64,000 nucleotides of DNA, from NCBI RefSeq assembly GCF_008638365.1, contig NZ_VWVU01000008.1:186001-250000 (forward strand), written 5' to 3'. The notes beneath the pieces were generated by a model. That model worked only from the letters and a program-made list of their open reading frames with translations, searched no databases and was not told where the DNA came from. Made by a program: the position numbers and the translations under genes. Each line of letters opens with the position of its first letter. Position 1 is the stretch's first letter. This document shows, in pieces, positions 46,390 through 56,012 of this stretch. The DNA is from Nocardiopsis quinghaiensis. GTDB lineage: Bacteria; Actinomycetota; Actinomycetes; Streptosporangiales; Streptosporangiaceae.

Positions 46390-48729
46390 TCAGAGCAGTC
46401 TGAGGCGGAGGCGGGAGGTCCCGGACGGGACCGAGGCGAGGACACCGTCGTCCGTCATGGCGACCTCCGCGGAGGAGTCGACGGGTTCGGCGCCGTGCAC
46501 GCCGACCAGGAGGACCCTCCACCCGTGGGCGGGAACGGTGTCGGCCTCCACGGTGATCCCGTCCCCGGAGCGCACGGTACGGAAGACCGCGGCGGCGGAG
46601 CCGTCGGCGGCCGGTACGACGGTGGGGGAGCGGGGCGGCGGATCCGGCTCCCCGGCGCCGTACACGTGCAGGGTCAGTCCGTCCGTGTAGTCGTAGTCGG
46701 GGCGGTCGGACACCGCGCCGACGGGTAGGACGGCGCGGGGCCGGACCAGCAGGGGCAGGGAGTCGAAGCCGTGGACCTCGCGGCGCCAGGCCGGGCCCCG
46801 TACGGTCTCGCCCGTGAGCAGGCGGGTCCACACGCCCTCGGGGACGTAGTACTCCACGGAGCCGTCCGGGCTCAGGACGGGGGCGACCAGGAGGTCCCCA
46901 CCCAGCATGTACTGCGTGTCGAGGTGGTGGCAGGTCGGGTCGTCGGGGAACTCCAGCAGCATCGCGCGCATCACGGGCACGCCCCGCTGGTGGGCCTGCA
47001 CGGCCGCTCCGAACAGGTAGGGCATGAGCCCGCACTTCAGCCGGGTGAACGTGCGGGCCACCTCGGTCGCCTCGTCGTCGAAGTCCCACGGCACCCGGTA
47101 GGAACGGCTGCCGTGCAACCTGCTGTGCGAGGAGAGCAGGCCGAACGCGAGCCACCGCTTGAACAGCGCGGGGTCCGGGGTGCCCTCGAATCCGCCGATG
47201 TCGTGGCTCCAGAAGCCGAACCCCGACAGCCCCAGGGACAGTCCGCCGCGCAGGCTCTCCGCCATGGCCTCGAACGTCGAGGCGCAGTCGCCGCCCCAGT
47301 GCACCGGGAAGCTCTGGCCGCCCGCCGTGGCCGAACGTGCGAAGAGGACGGCCTCTCCCTCCCCCCGCTCACGGAGCAGCAGGTCGAACACCGTCGCGTT
47401 GTAGAGCTGTGTGTAGTAGTTGTGCATGCCCCGCGGGTCGGAGCCGTCCGACCACACGACGTCGGTCGGAACCCGTTCGCCGAAGTCGGTCTTGAAGCAG
47501 TCCACGCCCATGTCCAGGAGGGGTTTGAGCTTGTCGGCGTACCACGCGCGGGCCTCCGGAGACGTGAAGTCGACCAGCGCCATCCCCGCCTGCCACATGT
47601 CCCACTGCCACACGGTCCCGTCCGGCCGCCGGACCAGGTGCCCCAGCCGGGCGCCCTCCTCGAACAGCGCCGACCGCTGGGCGATGTAGGGGTTGATCCA
47701 GACACAGGTCCGCAGCCCGCGGGCCTTGAGCCGGGAGAGCATGCCGACGGGGTCGGGGAAGACCTCGGGGTCCCACTCGAAGTCGCACCAGTGGAACTCG
47801 CGCATCCAGAAACAGTCGAAGTGGAACACGCTGAGCGGCACGTTCCGGTTCACCATGCCGTCGATGAAGCGGTTCACCGTGTCCTCGTCGTAGGAGGTGG
47901 TGAACGACGTGGACAGCCACAGCCCGAACGACCACTGCGGAGGCAGCGCGGGACGGCCTGTGAGTGCCGTGTACCTGTCCAGGATCTCCTTGGGACTCGC
48001 CCCGTGGACGACGTAGTACGTCAGGGCGTGGTCCTCGACGCTGAACTGCACGCGGCCCACCGACTCCGAGCCGACCTCGAACGACACCGGGCCGGAGTGC
48101 GCCACGAACACCCCGTAGCCCCGGTTGGTCAGGTAGAACGGCACGTTCTTGTAGGCCTGCTCGCTGCTCGTGCCGCCGTCGGCCTGCCAGATGTCCACGG
48201 TCTGGCCGTTGCGCACGAACGGGGTGAAGCGCTCGCCCATGCCGTACACGAGCTCGCGGATCCCCAGCGACAGCTGACCGAGCATGTGGTGGGCCCCGTC
48301 CGCGTCCTCGACGAAGCCGGTCCCCCTCGCGTCGACGCTGGTCAGCGTGGTGTCCCCGGCGCGGAACTCCATCCGCCAGGGACCGTCGGTGCTCGCGCGC
48401 AGCGACAGTGCTCCGCTGGTCAGTTCGACGGTGGAACCGTCCCGCCTCACCCGGGGAGCAGCGTCGGGGTCGCTGCGCACGTCGAACACCGGTGCGCGCC
48501 GGACCGAACCCGCCAGGTGCGTGGCCCGGACGCCGATCACGTCGGGAGCGGGCGACCAGCAGTCGACCGTGACCAGCGGTGTGTTGAGCGTGTCCCCGCG
48601 GTGCCGGATCGGACGCACGGGAGCGTAGAGGGTGAACCGGTCGTCGTGTACTCGGACGTCGCGCGCCTCACGCGCGTGGTACGCGCGGACGCCCTCCCTC
48701 ATCTGCCAGAAGCCGTCGGTGAACTTCAT
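46390..48729 (-). CDS. Glycoside hydrolase family 31, alpha-xylosidase-like
   Basis: The 779-residue enzyme matches YicI-type alpha-xylosidases in length and motifs. It has an N-terminal beta-sandwich, a TIM barrel with nucleophile D415 in CFKTDFGERVP and acid/base D481 in HWGGDCASTF, and C-terminal beta domains. The insert FHFDCFWMREFHWCDFEWD is typical of the xylosidase branch. There is no signal peptide, so it acts on imported alpha-xylosyl oligosaccharides. ATG at 48729 after a G/A-rich site. A LacI regulator lies upstream, but the expected sugar ABC transporter is almost entirely missing. Confidence 0.92.
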   Translation of the reverse strand: MKFTDGFWQMREGVRAYHAREARDVRVHDDRFTLYAPVRPIRHRGDTLNTPLVTVDCWSPAPDVIGVRATHLAGSVRRAPVFDVRSDPDAAPRVRRDGSTVELTSGALSLRASTDGPWRMEFRAGDTTLTSVDARGTGFVEDADGAHHMLGQLSLGIRELVYGMGERFTPFVRNGQTVDIWQADGGTSSEQAYKNVPFYLTNRGYGVFVAHSGPVSFEVGSESVGRVQFSVEDHALTYYVVHGASPKEILDRYTALTGRPALPPQWSFGLWLSTSFTTSYDEDTVNRFIDGMVNRNVPLSVFHFDCFWMREFHWCDFEWDPEVFPDPVGMLSRLKARGLRTCVWINPYIAQRSALFEEGARLGHLVRRPDGTVWQWDMWQAGMALVDFTSPEARAWYADKLKPLLDMGVDCFKTDFGERVPTDVVWSDGSDPRGMHNYYTQLYNATVFDLLLRERGEGEAVLFARSATAGGQSFPVHWGGDCASTFEAMAESLRGGLSLGLSGFGFWSHDIGGFEGTPDPALFKRWLAFGLLSSHSRLHGSRSYRVPWDFDDEATEVARTFTRLKCGLMPYLFGAAVQAHQRGVPVMRAMLLEFPDDPTCHHLDTQYMLGGDLLVAPVLSPDGSVEYYVPEGVWTRLLTGETVRGPAWRREVHGFDSLPLLVRPRAVLPVGAVSDRPDYDYTDGLTLHVYGAGEPDPPPRSPTVVPAADGSAAAVFRTVRSGDGITVEADTVPAHGWRVLLVGVHGAEPVDSSAEVAMTDDGVLASVPSGTSRLRLRLL

Positions 48730-48783
48730 GGGTGGCTCTTCCCTCTCGTCTTCTTCTTGGTCCGCGGTGGTGCGGACGGTGGG

Positions 48784-49017
48784 TCACTTGATCGATCCGC
48801 CGGAGATCCCGGCCGCCACGTACTTCTGCGCGACGACCAGGAGCACCGCCGCGGGGATCGAGGAGGGGACGGCCACGGCCATGACGGCGCCCCAGTCGCC
48901 GACGTGCGCGCCGATGTACTCGTAGATGCCGAGCGTCACCGGCTTCACCGCGTCGGTCGTGTTCAGGGTCAGGGCGAAGAGGAAGTCCGACCACGCGAAC
49001 AGGAAGGTGAAGGGGCG
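48784..49017 (-). pseudogene. MalG-type ABC permease, last 77 codons only
   Basis: The frame reads PFTFLFAWSDFLFALTLNTT, VKPVTLGIYEYIGAH, VMAVAVPSSIPAAVLLVVAQ, KYVAAGISGGSIK and then a stop. This is the C-terminal end of a carbohydrate ABC permease. The EAA loop that contacts the ATPase, and everything before it, are absent; sequence upstream has no continuing homology. It lies 54 bases before the GH31 gene, so a transporter operon has been deleted down to this stub. Confidence 0.85.
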
Positions 49018-49203
49018 GACGGCGGGGGGTGTTCGTGCATCGGGGCCTCTTCGGCGGGGAGGGTGGGCGCGGCGGTCGCGTCGCGACGCGGTGCGGGCCG
49101 TGGGGGACCGTCGCCGTGGGGGTCGCGGTCGGTTCGGTGGACAGTGGGCGGTGGGCGGTGTGCGGCGGGGCCACCGGAGCCGGACGGGCCGGGCGGCCCC
49201 GGA

Positions 49204-50232
49204 TCAGGCCGGGGGCGCGACCGTGCCTCCTCGGGTGATCTCGGGCGGGATGAGTTCGCTCCGCCCGTCGGGTGCGTCGTGGACGGCGGGGCCTCCGTGC
49301 GCGGCGGCGACGGCCAACCGGGCCACGGCGGACGACATCCGCCCGACGGGCAGTTCGATCCGGGTCACGTCGAGTCCTCCGAGGTCCTCGGGAAAGCTGC
49401 CGACGGCCACCAGTGAGACGTCCCTCGGCACCTCGGTCCCGCGTTCCGCGAGGTGTCGCAGGATGCCGGGCACGGCCGCCGGATGCTGGACGGCGAGCGC
49501 CGTGGGCGCGTCGTCGGAGTCGAACAGCGCGCCCAGCCGCCGGTGCAGCACGGCGGAGTCCTCGGAGGAGGGCAGGGTGCGCACGGGGACGCCGAGTTCG
49601 GTGGCGGCGCGTTCGGCCCCGCGCAGACCGCGTACGGAGTAGCTGCGGCCCGAGGCGATGTCCTTCCCGACCGTCGACAGGAAGCACAGCCTGCGGTGTC
49701 CGGCCTCGTGGAGCAGGCGCAGCGACGCGACCGCGGCCTCCTCCCAGTCGAGGTCGGCCCAGGGAGCCGCGTCCTCGTCGGCGGGGCGGCCGAGGACCAC
49801 CACGGGGAACCCCAGCGCGTCCATCGCGCCGATACGGGGATCCTCCATCTCGACGCCCATGATCACCGCGACGTCGGCGAGCTTGCCGCGTGCCGCGCGT
49901 TCCAGCCCGTGCGCTCCGGCGTCGTCTTCGCGGACGGTCAGGAGCAGAAGGTCATAGCCCAGGTCCCCGGCGGCGAGGCTCAGACCGTGCATGAAACGTC
50001 CGCCGACCGGCAGGTAGCCGGACGAGGACAGCGGCAGGGCCAGCGCGATCACGTGGGTGCGGGTGCTGCGCAGGGAGCGCGCGCCCGCGTTGGGGTGGTA
50101 CCCCAGAGCGTCGATCGCCGCACGCACCGCCGTCCGGGTCGGTTCGGAGACCCTGCGCGATCCGGTGAGCACGTAGGAGACCGTGCTGGGCGCCACCCCC
50201 GCCGTCGCGGCGACGTCCTTGATGGTCACCAT
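49204..50232 (-). CDS. LacI-family transcriptional regulator
   Basis: The 342-residue protein has the LacI helix-turn-helix and hinge (TIKDVAATAGVAPSTVSYVL, then YHPNAGARSLRS) and a periplasmic-binding-protein-like sugar domain (about 60-335). ATG at 50232. Two palindromic operators and a good promoter lie in its upstream region, pointing to autoregulation. By position it should have controlled the deleted sugar ABC transporter and the GH31 gene, with an alpha-xyloside as likely inducer (inference). Confidence 0.92.
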   Translation of the reverse strand: MVTIKDVAATAGVAPSTVSYVLTGSRRVSEPTRTAVRAAIDALGYHPNAGARSLRSTRTHVIALALPLSSSGYLPVGGRFMHGLSLAAGDLGYDLLLLTVREDDAGAHGLERAARGKLADVAVIMGVEMEDPRIGAMDALGFPVVVLGRPADEDAAPWADLDWEEAAVASLRLLHEAGHRRLCFLSTVGKDIASGRSYSVRGLRGAERAATELGVPVRTLPSSEDSAVLHRRLGALFDSDDAPTALAVQHPAAVPGILRHLAERGTEVPRDVSLVAVGSFPEDLGGLDVTRIELPVGRMSSAVARLAVAAAHGGPAVHDAPDGRSELIPPEITRGGTVAPPA

Positions 50233-50252
50233 CGCGTGTCCTCCCCTGTGGC

Positions 50253-50268
50253 GTCGAATCGCTTCGAC
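50253..50268. promoter_or_regulatory. LacI-type operator, proximal
   Basis: GTCGAATCGCTTCGAC: outer GTCGAA/TTCGAC are exact inverted repeats. It lies between the promoter and the ATG of the LacI gene and shares its arms with the second site 34 bp away. Confidence 0.6.
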
Positions 50269-50286
50269 AAGCCGGCGCGCATATCC

Positions 50287-50302
50287 GTCGAATCGATTCG
50301 AC
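50287..50302. promoter_or_regulatory. LacI-type operator, distal, perfect palindrome
   Basis: GTCGAATCGATTCGAC is a perfect 16-bp palindrome centred on CG, as typical for LacI-family operators. It begins where the predicted transcript starts, so binding would block transcription of the regulator gene. Confidence 0.7.
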
Positions 50303-50313
50303 GGGTGCTCGCC

Positions 50314-50342
50314 ATGTTAGGAAACACTCGCCCCTGTGACAA
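50314..50342 (-). promoter_or_regulatory. Predicted promoter of the LacI gene
   Basis: Reading the - strand, TTGTCA (50342-50337) and TAACAT (50319-50314) are separated by 17 bases. The start point would fall near 50307, just before the perfect operator. Confidence 0.6.
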
Positions 50343-50370
50343 CCCCCACGGCCCGCGCGCTCCCCGCAGG

Positions 50371-50431
50371 GATGATCTTGCCCCCAGTGGCACTGTCGGC
50401 GGTCGAGGGTGCCGCCAGGGGCAAGATCATC
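50371..50431. repeat. 61-bp inverted-repeat element, copy 2
   Basis: Arms GATGATCTTGCCCC (50371-50384) and GGGGCAAGATCATC (50418-50431) pair perfectly, with an inner GGCAC/GTGCC stem. Total length and the terminal 13 bases on each side are identical to copy 1 at 25263, and the centre keeps TGTCG..GG.CGA. It lies 52 bases after the beta-helix-AAA stop and upstream of the LacI promoter. Confidence 0.85.
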
Positions 50432-50483
50432 GGTGAAGGGGCCCGGAGCGGCCGGGGCCGCCGCCGGTCCGGGCGGGAGGCCG

Positions 50484-53400
50484 TCAGCGGGGCGGGACGT
50501 CCTCGGGGAGCAGGGCGGTGAAGTCCTCCCGGGTGGCGTTTCGGACGCCGTTGACCAGACGGCCCGCCTGCCGGGTGATCATCCGCTCCAGCACCTGGCG
50601 CGCGTAGCGGGCGTTGCCGAAGTTCGCGTCGCGCGGCACCCCCGAGAAGTGCTCGCGCAGCGCCGCCGACGTCGGCGTGCCGCAGTCGTACCCCGAGCCC
50701 TTCGCCATGCGCTCGACGATGGTGACCAGTTCGTCGTCGCCGTAGTCGGGGAACTCCACCCGGTGGTTGAAGCGCGAGGCCAGGCCCGGGTTGGAGCCGA
50801 GGAAGCGCCCCATCTCGTCGGTGTACCCGGCGACGATGACCACGACCTCGTCGCGGTGGTCCTCCATGAGCTTGACCAGGGTGTCGATGGCCTCCTGGCC
50901 GAAGTCGTTGCCCGCCCCGCGCGGCGCCAGCGTGTAGGCCTCGTCGACGAACAGCACACCGCCCCTGGCGCGCTCGAACACCTCGGCGGTCAGCTGGGCG
51001 GTGTGTCCGACGTAGCGCCCCACCAGGTCCGAGCGGGCCGCCTCCACCACGTGGTCGCTCCGCAGCACCCCCAGGACGTGCAGCAGCCTCCCGTACAGCC
51101 GGGCCACGGTCGTCTTGCCGGTTCCGGGAGGCCCGGCGAACACCAGGTGGTGGCTCATCGGCGCCACCGGGAGCCCCATGGCGCGCCGCTGCTGTGACAT
51201 CAGCAGCAGGTTGGCCAGGTCGTTGACGGTCTCCTTCACGCTCGCCAGGCCCACCATGGCGTCCAGCTCCTCGCGCAGGGCCGCGATCCCGTCGGCCGTG
51301 CCCCCGAGCGGCTCCTCCTCGACCGGCCGTCCCAGGTCCTCGGGCAGCAGGAGGGTCAGCGAGTCCGGACCGTCGGGGACCGTTCCGCCCAGCCGGAACG
51401 CCTGGCGGTCGATCATCTCCTCGAAGACCTTGCGGGCCTCGCGGCCGTTGCCGAACGCCGGGCCCCTGGGAATCCGTTCGAAGTGGGCGAGCAGCGCCTC
51501 CTCGGTCCCGGAGTCCATCCGGTAGCTGTGCGCGTCGCACATCTTGCGCACGATCTCCGTCAGCTCCTCCGGCTCGTAGTTGGCGAACTCGATGGTCCGG
51601 CTGAACCGCGAGGCCAGCCCGGGGTTGGTGTCGAGGAAGCGCTGCATCTCGTCGGTGTACCCGGCGACGATGACCACGACCTCGTCGCGGTGGTCCTCCA
51701 TGAGCTTGACCAGGGTGTCGATCGCCTCCCGGCCGAAGTCGGGACCGCCGCCGCCCTCCCCGCCGCCCGCCAGCGTGTAGGCCTCGTCGACGAACAGCAG
51801 GCCGCCCTTGGCGCGCTCGAACACCTCCGTGGTCTTGATCGCCGTGCCGCCCACGTACTGCGAGACCAGGTCGGCGCGGGCCACCTCCACCACGTGCCCG
51901 TAGCGGAGGACGTCCAGCTCGGCGAGGATCTGCCCGTACAGCCGGGCCACGGTCGTCTTACCGGTGCCGGGCGCGCCGCCGAAGACCAGGTGGCGGCTCA
52001 TGGGCGGCGTGGGCAGCCCCATCTCCGCCCGGCGCTGGGCCATCTGGTTGCGGGTCACGAGCGTCCTGACCTCGTGCTTGACCCCGGACAGGCCCACCAG
52101 CGACTCCAGAGCCAGCAGGGGACCGACCGACTCGGGCTCCTCCTCGCCCTTCGCGGAAGCGGGGACGGCCGGCACGGGGACGGGAGTGCCCGCCTCGTCG
52201 CCGAACGCGTCCGGAGCCCCGTTGCCGTGGCTGAGCAGCTCCTCGGTGCGCACCCTCTCACTGGCCACGGTCTGACGCAGCCCCGAACGGCCGTTGCCGC
52301 GCACCGAGCAGTCCTCCACCGCCACGTCCTCGGCGGAGTGCACGAGGATGCCGTCGGCTCCGTTGTCGAACACCTCGCACCTGCGCAGCGTCGCGCTCGC
52401 CTTCGCCGCCACCAGCACGCCGTTGCGGCGACCGTTGTACACGCGTGTGCGCAGCACCGTCGCCCACCCCCCGGCGCGCACGGAGATCCCGTCCCCGACG
52501 CACTCCGAGACGTCGCAGTCACGCACGTCCGCGGACCCGCCCGATCCGATCGCGATCCCGGCGTCGCGGCTCCCGGAGATCTGCACGCCGGTCAACAGCG
52601 GACGCGCCCCCTCGTCCACGGACACGGCGCTCTTGCCGGTGCGCTCCAACGTCACGTCCTCCAGGCGGCCGTGCCCGCCCCTGCCGAACACCGCCCCCTG
52701 CCCCCGGGTACCGGTGATCGCCATCCCGCGCAGGAAGGGGGCGCAGTCCTCGACCACCACCCCCGGCCCCTCGGTACCGCTGACCAGGCCCCGGTCGAAC
52801 TCCGCGACGCTGTCTCCGCCCAGGTGCAGCCCCTTCCCGCCGCGTACGGCCAGTCCGAGGAAGGCGGTGGACGCCCGCTCCTCCGCGCGTACCGCGTCGC
52901 CGCCCGACTCCTCCACCTCGCAGTCGGTGAAGGTGCCGCGCGCCTTGCCCCACACGTGGATGCCCACCTCCTGGGAGCGCACCACGCGCACCCGGGCCAC
53001 CTGCGGATCCGACCCGTTGTGCACGGCGATCCCGCGCCCGCCCACGGCCTCGAACACGCAGTCCTCCACCACCGGGCGCGCGCGGCTGGAGACGACCAGC
53101 CCGTCGCCCCCCGTGTCGTGCACGCGCGTCCCGAGCAGGGAGGTGGCGGCGCCCTCCTCCAGCGCCACCGCGGGCTTCCCCGTCCCGGAGATGTCGCAGT
53201 CCTCGACCGTGCCCGCCGACTGCCCGCTGGCGAACACCCCGTTGCCGCCCGTGTCGCGCAGCACGCAGGACCGGACGGTGGGGCGCCCCTGCTCGCCGAT
53301 CACCACGGCACTGGTGCCGACCTCCTCGACCACGCAGTCCTCGATGACGCTCGGTCCGGGGGAGGTGATCACGATGCCCGCGCCCCCGGAGCAGGTGACG

Positions 53401-53789
53401 CGGCTGTCGCGCATGGCGAGCGCGCCGCCGCCGCGCACCGAGACCGCCGTCCAGGCCGCTCCGTCCACCTCGCAGTCGGCCATCTCCAGCTGCCCGGCGG
53501 GGATGTCCACCGCGGGGTGGTCGGAGCCCCGGCCGCGCAGGATGAGCCCGGAGAGCTTGCCCGCCTCGGAGCCCGAGACCACGGCGCTGCGGGACCCGGA
53601 GGTGACCTCCACGCTGCCGCGGCCGTCCCGGGCCACGAGGGTGATCACCCCGCGTAGGACGAGGCTCTCCTCGTAGCGTCCCGGGGCGATGGTGATGAGC
53701 GCGCCGCCGCTGGCGGCTTCGACCGCGTCGCCGATCGTCGCGTGCGCGTCCTGCGCGTCGGGGTCGACGGTGAGGAACTGCCTGGTCAT
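50484..53789 (-). CDS. Beta-helix protein with two CbbX/EccA-type AAA domains
   Basis: The 1101-residue protein has a right-handed parallel beta-helix (about 40-505), with repeating units such as [20 protein letters not shown], then a linker and two AAA+ ATPase domains of the CbbX/SpoVK/EccA type. AAA1 has Walker [11 protein letters not shown] (604-613) and Walker B LLFVDEA; AAA2 has [10 protein letters not shown] (885-894) and VLFVDEA. Both sensor regions are intact ([14 protein letters not shown]). It ends the type VII secretion gene row and may be its EccA-like cytosolic chaperone ATPase, with the helix as a substrate-binding arm (inference). No signal peptide. Confidence 0.88.
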   Translation of the reverse strand: MTRQFLTVDPDAQDAHATIGDAVEAASGGALITIAPGRYEESLVLRGVITLVARDGRGSVEVTSGSRSAVVSGSEAGKLSGLILRGRGSDHPAVDIPAGQLEMADCEVDGAAWTAVSVRGGGALAMRDSRVTCSGGAGIVITSPGPSVIEDCVVEEVGTSAVVIGEQGRPTVRSCVLRDTGGNGVFASGQSAGTVEDCDISGTGKPAVALEEGAATSLLGTRVHDTGGDGLVVSSRARPVVEDCVFEAVGGRGIAVHNGSDPQVARVRVVRSQEVGIHVWGKARGTFTDCEVEESGGDAVRAEERASTAFLGLAVRGGKGLHLGGDSVAEFDRGLVSGTEGPGVVVEDCAPFLRGMAITGTRGQGAVFGRGGHGRLEDVTLERTGKSAVSVDEGARPLLTGVQISGSRDAGIAIGSGGSADVRDCDVSECVGDGISVRAGGWATVLRTRVYNGRRNGVLVAAKASATLRRCEVFDNGADGILVHSAEDVAVEDCSVRGNGRSGLRQTVASERVRTEELLSHGNGAPDAFGDEAGTPVPVPAVPASAKGEEEPESVGPLLALESLVGLSGVKHEVRTLVTRNQMAQRRAEMGLPTPPMSRHLVFGGAPGTGKTTVARLYGQILAELDVLRYGHVVEVARADLVSQYVGGTAIKTTEVFERAKGGLLFVDEAYTLAGGGEGGGGPDFGREAIDTLVKLMEDHRDEVVVIVAGYTDEMQRFLDTNPGLASRFSRTIEFANYEPEELTEIVRKMCDAHSYRMDSGTEEALLAHFERIPRGPAFGNGREARKVFEEMIDRQAFRLGGTVPDGPDSLTLLLPEDLGRPVEEEPLGGTADGIAALREELDAMVGLASVKETVNDLANLLLMSQQRRAMGLPVAPMSHHLVFAGPPGTGKTTVARLYGRLLHVLGVLRSDHVVEAARSDLVGRYVGHTAQLTAEVFERARGGVLFVDEAYTLAPRGAGNDFGQEAIDTLVKLMEDHRDEVVVIVAGYTDEMGRFLGSNPGLASRFNHRVEFPDYGDDELVTIVERMAKGSGYDCGTPTSAALREHFSGVPRDANFGNARYARQVLERMITRQAGRLVNGVRNATREDFTALLPEDVPPR

Positions 53790-53855
53790 CGGTGTCTTCC
53801 TATGTCTGGGAACGGCTGTGGCGGGGTGGCGCGGGGGCCGCCCAGCCGGTGGCGG

Positions 53856-55526
53856 TCAGGAGCAGGACGCGCGTACGGCCGAGGCGGCCACGTGAGCGCT
53901 GGTGTGCTCCTGACCCGCCAGGGGGTCCGCACCGGCGTTGGTGAGCTGGACGGTGAACTCCTCCGTCGGCGAGGTGAAGCCGGTCACCTGGACCCAGCCG
54001 CCCCGGACCCCGGCCTGGTCGAACCCGAAGACGGCGGCGGCCGACCCCTCGGCCGCCGGGCCGGGGAAGATCTGGTAGCGCGCCTCACCCGGGGCGATCC
54101 ACAGCGGGCTCTCGTCGTCGGGGACGTGGACGTACAGCTCGCACACGGCCCCCGCCTCCCCGGGGGAGAAGGTCCAGGAGGCGTACTGGCCGTTGCCGCG
54201 CTCCGGGTCGCCCGAGACCGGGACGGCCTCGTAGCCGCCGTCGCAGCCCTCCTGCGCGTACCCGCCGGGTCGGGTGGCCCAGCTCCCGGTGCCCTCCGCG
54301 CTGTCCCAGCGCTCCGCGTTCGCGTAGGAGCTACCGGGGGTGTCCGGACAGCCGGGTCCGGCGACGGCGAGGAAGGGCTCCGGCTCGGGGGCGCCCGTCG
54401 TCGCGACCGCGTCCTCCAGGATGGAGCCCCCGCCCTCCGACGGCTGCGGTTCCGTTCCGGACCGCCCCTCGGTGATGCGCGGTTCGGCCGCCTGCCCCTG
54501 GGCGGCGGTCCCCGCCGCGTCGGAGGCGTCGCCGGTTCCGGTGCCCTCCGTCTGCGGGGGAGTGTCTGCCGCGGCGTTCCCGTCGGCGGCGGAGCCCTGG
54601 CCCGAGTCCTCCTGTCCCGCGGTCTCGGAACCGGGGGGTTCGGCGTTCTCCGCCGAGCCGTCCTCCTGGGACGCGCCGGTGCCCCCGTCCTCCTGAGCGG
54701 TCCCGTCCGCGCCTTCCTCCGGTGCGCCGGCGACCCCGTCACCGGCGTCGGTTCCGGCATCGCCGGTCTCCGCGTCACCGCCGTCGGCGCCCGCGCCCCC
54801 GGCCTCCGCGTCCGCGCCGTTCCCGGCGCCTCCGTCGGTCGAGGCGTCCTCGGCGGCCGGGTCCCCGGTGGAGGTTTCTCCCTCCTCGGGTGCGGTGGCC
54901 GTCTCCGGGGCCTCCCGCTCGGCCGGTGCGGTCTCCACCGGGGCGTCCCCGCTGGCCGCCGCCGTACCCGGGTCGGGCATCGCCGGAGCGGCCCCCTCGC
55001 CCCCGCTCACCTCGGGGACGTATCCGGTCTCCTGGGCCGGGTCTCCCTGCGGCGGGGCCGATCCGGTGCCCGCCTGAGCGACGGAGGCGCCGGACTCGGT
55101 GCTCCCCGCGGCCCCGGCCTCCGCGGCGCCGGGGGCCCGGCCTCCGGTCACGTCCGCGCCGGAGGCGAGCGGCACCGACTCCAGGGTCACGCCGGGAACC
55201 CCCGCGGTCATGGCGAAGGGGGCGACGACCATCAGCAGTCCGGCGATGGCCGCGCCCGCCAGGACGGGCCTGCCCGGGCGGTCCAGGGCCTCCTCGGCGG
55301 CCTTCGGCGCGGAGGGCTCCTGGACCGCTCCCGTGATCCGGGGACCGGTCCGGGCGGCGGTCTCGGCCGCCGTGTCGGGGGCGGGAGTGGGCGGGGCCGG
55401 GGGCGCGTCCCCCGGTCTTCCGCCGGGGGACGCGGCAGCGTCGCCGCCGGAGGGCGCCGACCGGAAGCCGGCCGGCGGGACCGGGCTTCCGTCGGTTCCG
55501 CCGCGCGCCTGCGCGCTCTCAGACAT
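53856..55526 (-). CDS. Membrane-anchored protein with golvesin-like domain
   Basis: The 556-residue protein has a proline/alanine-rich cytoplasmic N-terminus and one membrane helix (about 87-108; RPVLAGAAIAGLLMVVAPFA). A very long acidic A/G/E/D/T linker (about 110-390) leads to a C-terminal beta domain (about 395-556). The latter (SWATRPGGYAQEGCDGGYEA, QYASWTFSPGEAGAVCELYV, VRGGWVQVTGF) resembles golvesin/Xly carbohydrate- or surface-binding domains. AAGGAGA precedes the ATG. An outward-facing envelope protein encoded within the type VII secretion genes. Confidence 0.75.
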   Translation of the reverse strand: MSESAQARGGTDGSPVPPAGFRSAPSGGDAAASPGGRPGDAPPAPPTPAPDTAAETAARTGPRITGAVQEPSAPKAAEEALDRPGRPVLAGAAIAGLLMVVAPFAMTAGVPGVTLESVPLASGADVTGGRAPGAAEAGAAGSTESGASVAQAGTGSAPPQGDPAQETGYVPEVSGGEGAAPAMPDPGTAAASGDAPVETAPAEREAPETATAPEEGETSTGDPAAEDASTDGGAGNGADAEAGGAGADGGDAETGDAGTDAGDGVAGAPEEGADGTAQEDGGTGASQEDGSAENAEPPGSETAGQEDSGQGSAADGNAAADTPPQTEGTGTGDASDAAGTAAQGQAAEPRITEGRSGTEPQPSEGGGSILEDAVATTGAPEPEPFLAVAGPGCPDTPGSSYANAERWDSAEGTGSWATRPGGYAQEGCDGGYEAVPVSGDPERGNGQYASWTFSPGEAGAVCELYVHVPDDESPLWIAPGEARYQIFPGPAAEGSAAAVFGFDQAGVRGGWVQVTGFTSPTEEFTVQLTNAGADPLAGQEHTSAHVAASAVRASCS

Positions 55527-55595
55527 CGGGTCTCCTTCTCGGGGGAGGCCCGGGGAGGCCGCGCTCGCGGCCGGCCGGGCGGGTGGGGGTGGAGG

Positions 55596-55961
55596 TCACC
55601 TGCGGCCTCCGTCGCCGGGGGTGCCGTCCGTGGGGCCGATGCCCGAGGCGATGTCCTCGTTGCCGCTCTCGGCGCGGCCGTAGTTGGCCCCGGTCTCCTG
55701 CGTGTAGTCGGCGATGTCCCTCTGCGCCTGCACGAGGAAGTCCATGTACTTGTCGATGAGCTCGGACAGTTCGCCCAGGGACTTCTCCATGCTCTCGGCG
55801 AACTTGTCCCCCTCGCCCCACACCTTGCCCAGGGCCTGTAGCTCACCGCGCGCCCACAGCTGGAGCTCGCGGGTGTAGTCGGCGGCGTCGTGGATACTCG
55901 ATCCGTCCCTGGTCAGGCCCTCAGGGAAGGCGAAGACGCCTCCGCCCGGCCGGTCCGTCAT
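55596..55961 (-). CDS. WXG100-like protein
   Basis: The 121-residue helical protein has a helix-turn-helix hairpin with WGE (48-50) at the turn, in the place of the WXG motif. After the second helix comes YGRAE (94-98), fitting the general type VII secretion signal YxxxD/E. The glycine/proline-rich ends are flexible. AGGAGAGG precedes the ATG. A likely secreted partner or substrate of the ESX system encoded upstream. Confidence 0.75.
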   Translation of the reverse strand: MTDRPGGGVFAFPEGLTRDGSSIHDAADYTRELQLWARGELQALGKVWGEGDKFAESMEKSLGELSELIDKYMDFLVQAQRDIADYTQETGANYGRAESGNEDIASGIGPTDGTPGDGGRR

Positions 55962-56012
55962 GCTCGTGTCCTCTCCTGGAAGGGTGTCTGTACGGGGTGG
56001 GAGAAGGCCGGG

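Noticed and set aside
51483-53657. Long + strand frame opposite the beta-helix-AAA gene
   Set aside because: No domain recognised; the arginine/histidine-rich translation is typical of antisense shadows.
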